Part shown: positions 58,663-59,610 of the stretch, in pieces
How positions within the stretch are numbered: position 1 is the stretch's first letter
Layout: each line of letters opens with the position of its first letter
Assembly (NCBI GenBank): GCA_003223875.1
Contig: QHWY01000098.1
Coordinates: 1 to 59,610 of the forward strand
Direction of reading: 5' to 3'
Source: Acidobacteriota bacterium
GTDB lineage: Bacteria > Acidobacteriota > Terriglobia > 20CM-2-55-15
Length of the DNA: 59,610 nucleotides
Position numbers and translations under genes: made by a program
Notes under the pieces: model-generated
Seen by the model: the letters and a program-made list of their open reading frames with translations, nothing else
Database searches by the model: none
Told to the model about the DNA's origin: nothing

Positions 58663-59601
58663 TTACCTATTCCAGGTCAGCGACACTCCGTAAGTGTGGG
58701 TTCGTACATCGAGCAGCGGATTCACATCCGGCTTGATGCGGTTGAAAACCGTGTGGTTGTAACGCTTGTGGATGTCGGGATCCAAATGGTGTTCGAAAAC
58801 ATAGCGCCCGATGAACCAGCCCATCGCGCCGCCGGCAAGAATATCGGACGCGAAATGTTTCCGCGCTGTGAACCGGGACACGCTCACGACGCTGGCAAGG
58901 CTGTAGGCGAGAATGGGCGTCACCTTTCCCGATGCATATTCATGAGCGATCAATGACGCAAAGGACCATGTGATAATCGCATGGCCGGATGGGAAGCCGT
59001 CATCGCCTTTGAAGAATCGCCCTTTGCCAGCGACGAGACTGGGCCGCTCCCGGCCGGAGGCCAGCTTCAAAAGATTCACAATGATCGTGCTGTCAAGCAA
59101 CGTTTCGGCGGCCAGCGCGCCGGTCTCGCGAGCCTTGGCGTCGTCCTTCCATTTGCCGTAAAAATAAAAGCCGGCCGCCAACGGACCTGTTGTGTAGCCG
59201 GCTCCGATCCGCGAGACGTTTTTGCTGAATGATACTTGAGTTGTGCCATAGCCGATCGAATCGGAGATACGGCGGTCTTCGGTAATTAAAGCCGCTATGC
59301 CCAGGCCAAAGATGCCCCACCACTTCCGATCTTCGGGTCTCGTATGAAATGGGCTGGTCCACATCGCCTTCTGATCGCTCAAAATGTTCGTAACGATTTT
59401 CCGCGCCGTCGTTTGAGGACTCGCTGTTTCCGAAGGCCGAACGATCTGCGCGGGATTCTGCACGGCCGGCGGCGTGGGCGTTTGATTATCGGTCGGCGTT
59501 TGCTGCGGTGCCGGCGTCTCCTGCGCTTTGCTATCGGCGAAGCCTGGCGCCTCTGAAAAGAAAATAATTGCCGTGAAGAGAATAACTAAATTCCGGCGCA
59601 T
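58663..59601 (-). CDS. PAP2-family phosphatase, exported
   Basis: A 312-residue membrane-associated lipid phosphatase. Signal MRRNLVILFTAIIFFSEAPGF, a Pro/Thr/Gln-rich linker, then the PAP2 domain with its three motifs: KLASGRERP (KxxxxxxRP), PSGHAIITW and SRFTARKHFASDIL. The C-terminus (HTYGVSLTWNR) ends like a beta-barrel strand. Substrates may be undecaprenyl pyrophosphate, lipid A phosphates or PA. The gene starts 9 nt inside the window edge and is complete. Confidence 0.9.
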   Translation of the reverse strand: MRRNLVILFTAIIFFSEAPGFADSKAQETPAPQQTPTDNQTPTPPAVQNPAQIVRPSETASPQTTARKIVTNILSDQKAMWTSPFHTRPEDRKWWGIFGLGIAALITEDRRISDSIGYGTTQVSFSKNVSRIGAGYTTGPLAAGFYFYGKWKDDAKARETGALAAETLLDSTIIVNLLKLASGRERPSLVAGKGRFFKGDDGFPSGHAIITWSFASLIAHEYASGKVTPILAYSLASVVSVSRFTARKHFASDILAGGAMGWFIGRYVFEHHLDPDIHKRYNHTVFNRIKPDVNPLLDVRTHTYGVSLTWNR

Positions 59602-59610
59602 AAAAAATAC

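Overview
The window reads as bacterial chromosome of moderate-to-high GC, densely packed, with genes on both strands in short operons. The gene content fits a soil or sediment Acidobacteriota-type bacterium: a split glycine dehydrogenase (gcvPA/gcvPB), a bacillithiol-type deacetylase, paired DUF507 genes, a class I fumarase, ETF, many lipoproteins, and a TPR-CHAT/ECF-sigma locus. The phylum is an inference from gene content, not a measurement. Most genes are core metabolism; the accessory signal lies in the repeats, the CHAT locus and a tRNA-linked scar.

Layout. 0-10.7 kb: end of a Fis-type regulator, fumarase, an SPFH-GYF protein facing a zinc-ribbon protein, an alanyl-tRNA editing protein, peptidoglycan recycling (mpl, ldcA), a hydroxyacid dehydrogenase and a lipoprotein that looks like a dead amidohydrolase. 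10.7-17 kb: acyl-CoA synthetase divergent from gcvT-gcvH-gcvPA-gcvPB. 17-19.6 kb: a REP-associated tyrosine transposase (RAYT), a MoaD-MoaE fusion, a GspG-like lipoprotein and ribA. 19.7-27 kb: mazG-GNAT-NSAR/OSBS-amidohydrolase operon, then ribF, a glutaredoxin-like gene, bshB1 and an M48 protease. 27-31.7 kb: tRNA-Asp and bioB-bioF-bioD-bioA. 31.8-42.6 kb: DUF507 pair, GAF-GAF-ANTAR regulator, tRNA-Val, a lactonase-like hydrolase, a beta-barrel, cobalamin adenosyltransferase, def, xdhC, a degenerate CoxM-like protein, a LeuA-like enzyme, nadK, tlyA, ispA and xseB. 42.6-46.4 kb: SH3 lipoprotein, a short membrane peptide, and the threonine dehydrogenase/kbl pair. 46.4-51.9 kb: TPR-CHAT protease, subtilase with octapeptide repeats, zinc-finger anti-sigma-like protein and ECF sigma factor. 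52-55.6 kb: cytochrome c, ETF, GNAT and an HTH-receiver regulator. 55.6-57.1 kb: tRNA-Arg, integrase remnant and a toxin-antitoxin pair. 57.2-59.6 kb: aspartate kinase and a PAP2 phosphatase.

How parts work together. Threonine dehydrogenase plus Kbl yields glycine and acetyl-CoA, and the glycine cleavage genes can oxidise that glycine. Mpl and LdcA both handle recovered murein peptides. The intergenic gaps carry a family of GTAG-headed REP hairpins, mostly in inverted pairs (BIME-like). One pair encloses the RAYT gene that probably mobilises them. A second palindromic repeat sits inside the loop of several REPs and has spread in three copies into the 3' end of ribF.

The most novel-looking unit is the TPR-CHAT/subtilase/anti-sigma/ECF-sigma locus. 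It has the parts of a protease-controlled sigma switch, resembling the accessory module of type III-E CRISPR loci but without any CRISPR components here. An ECF-like promoter and a strong intrinsic terminator lie in the sigma gene leader.
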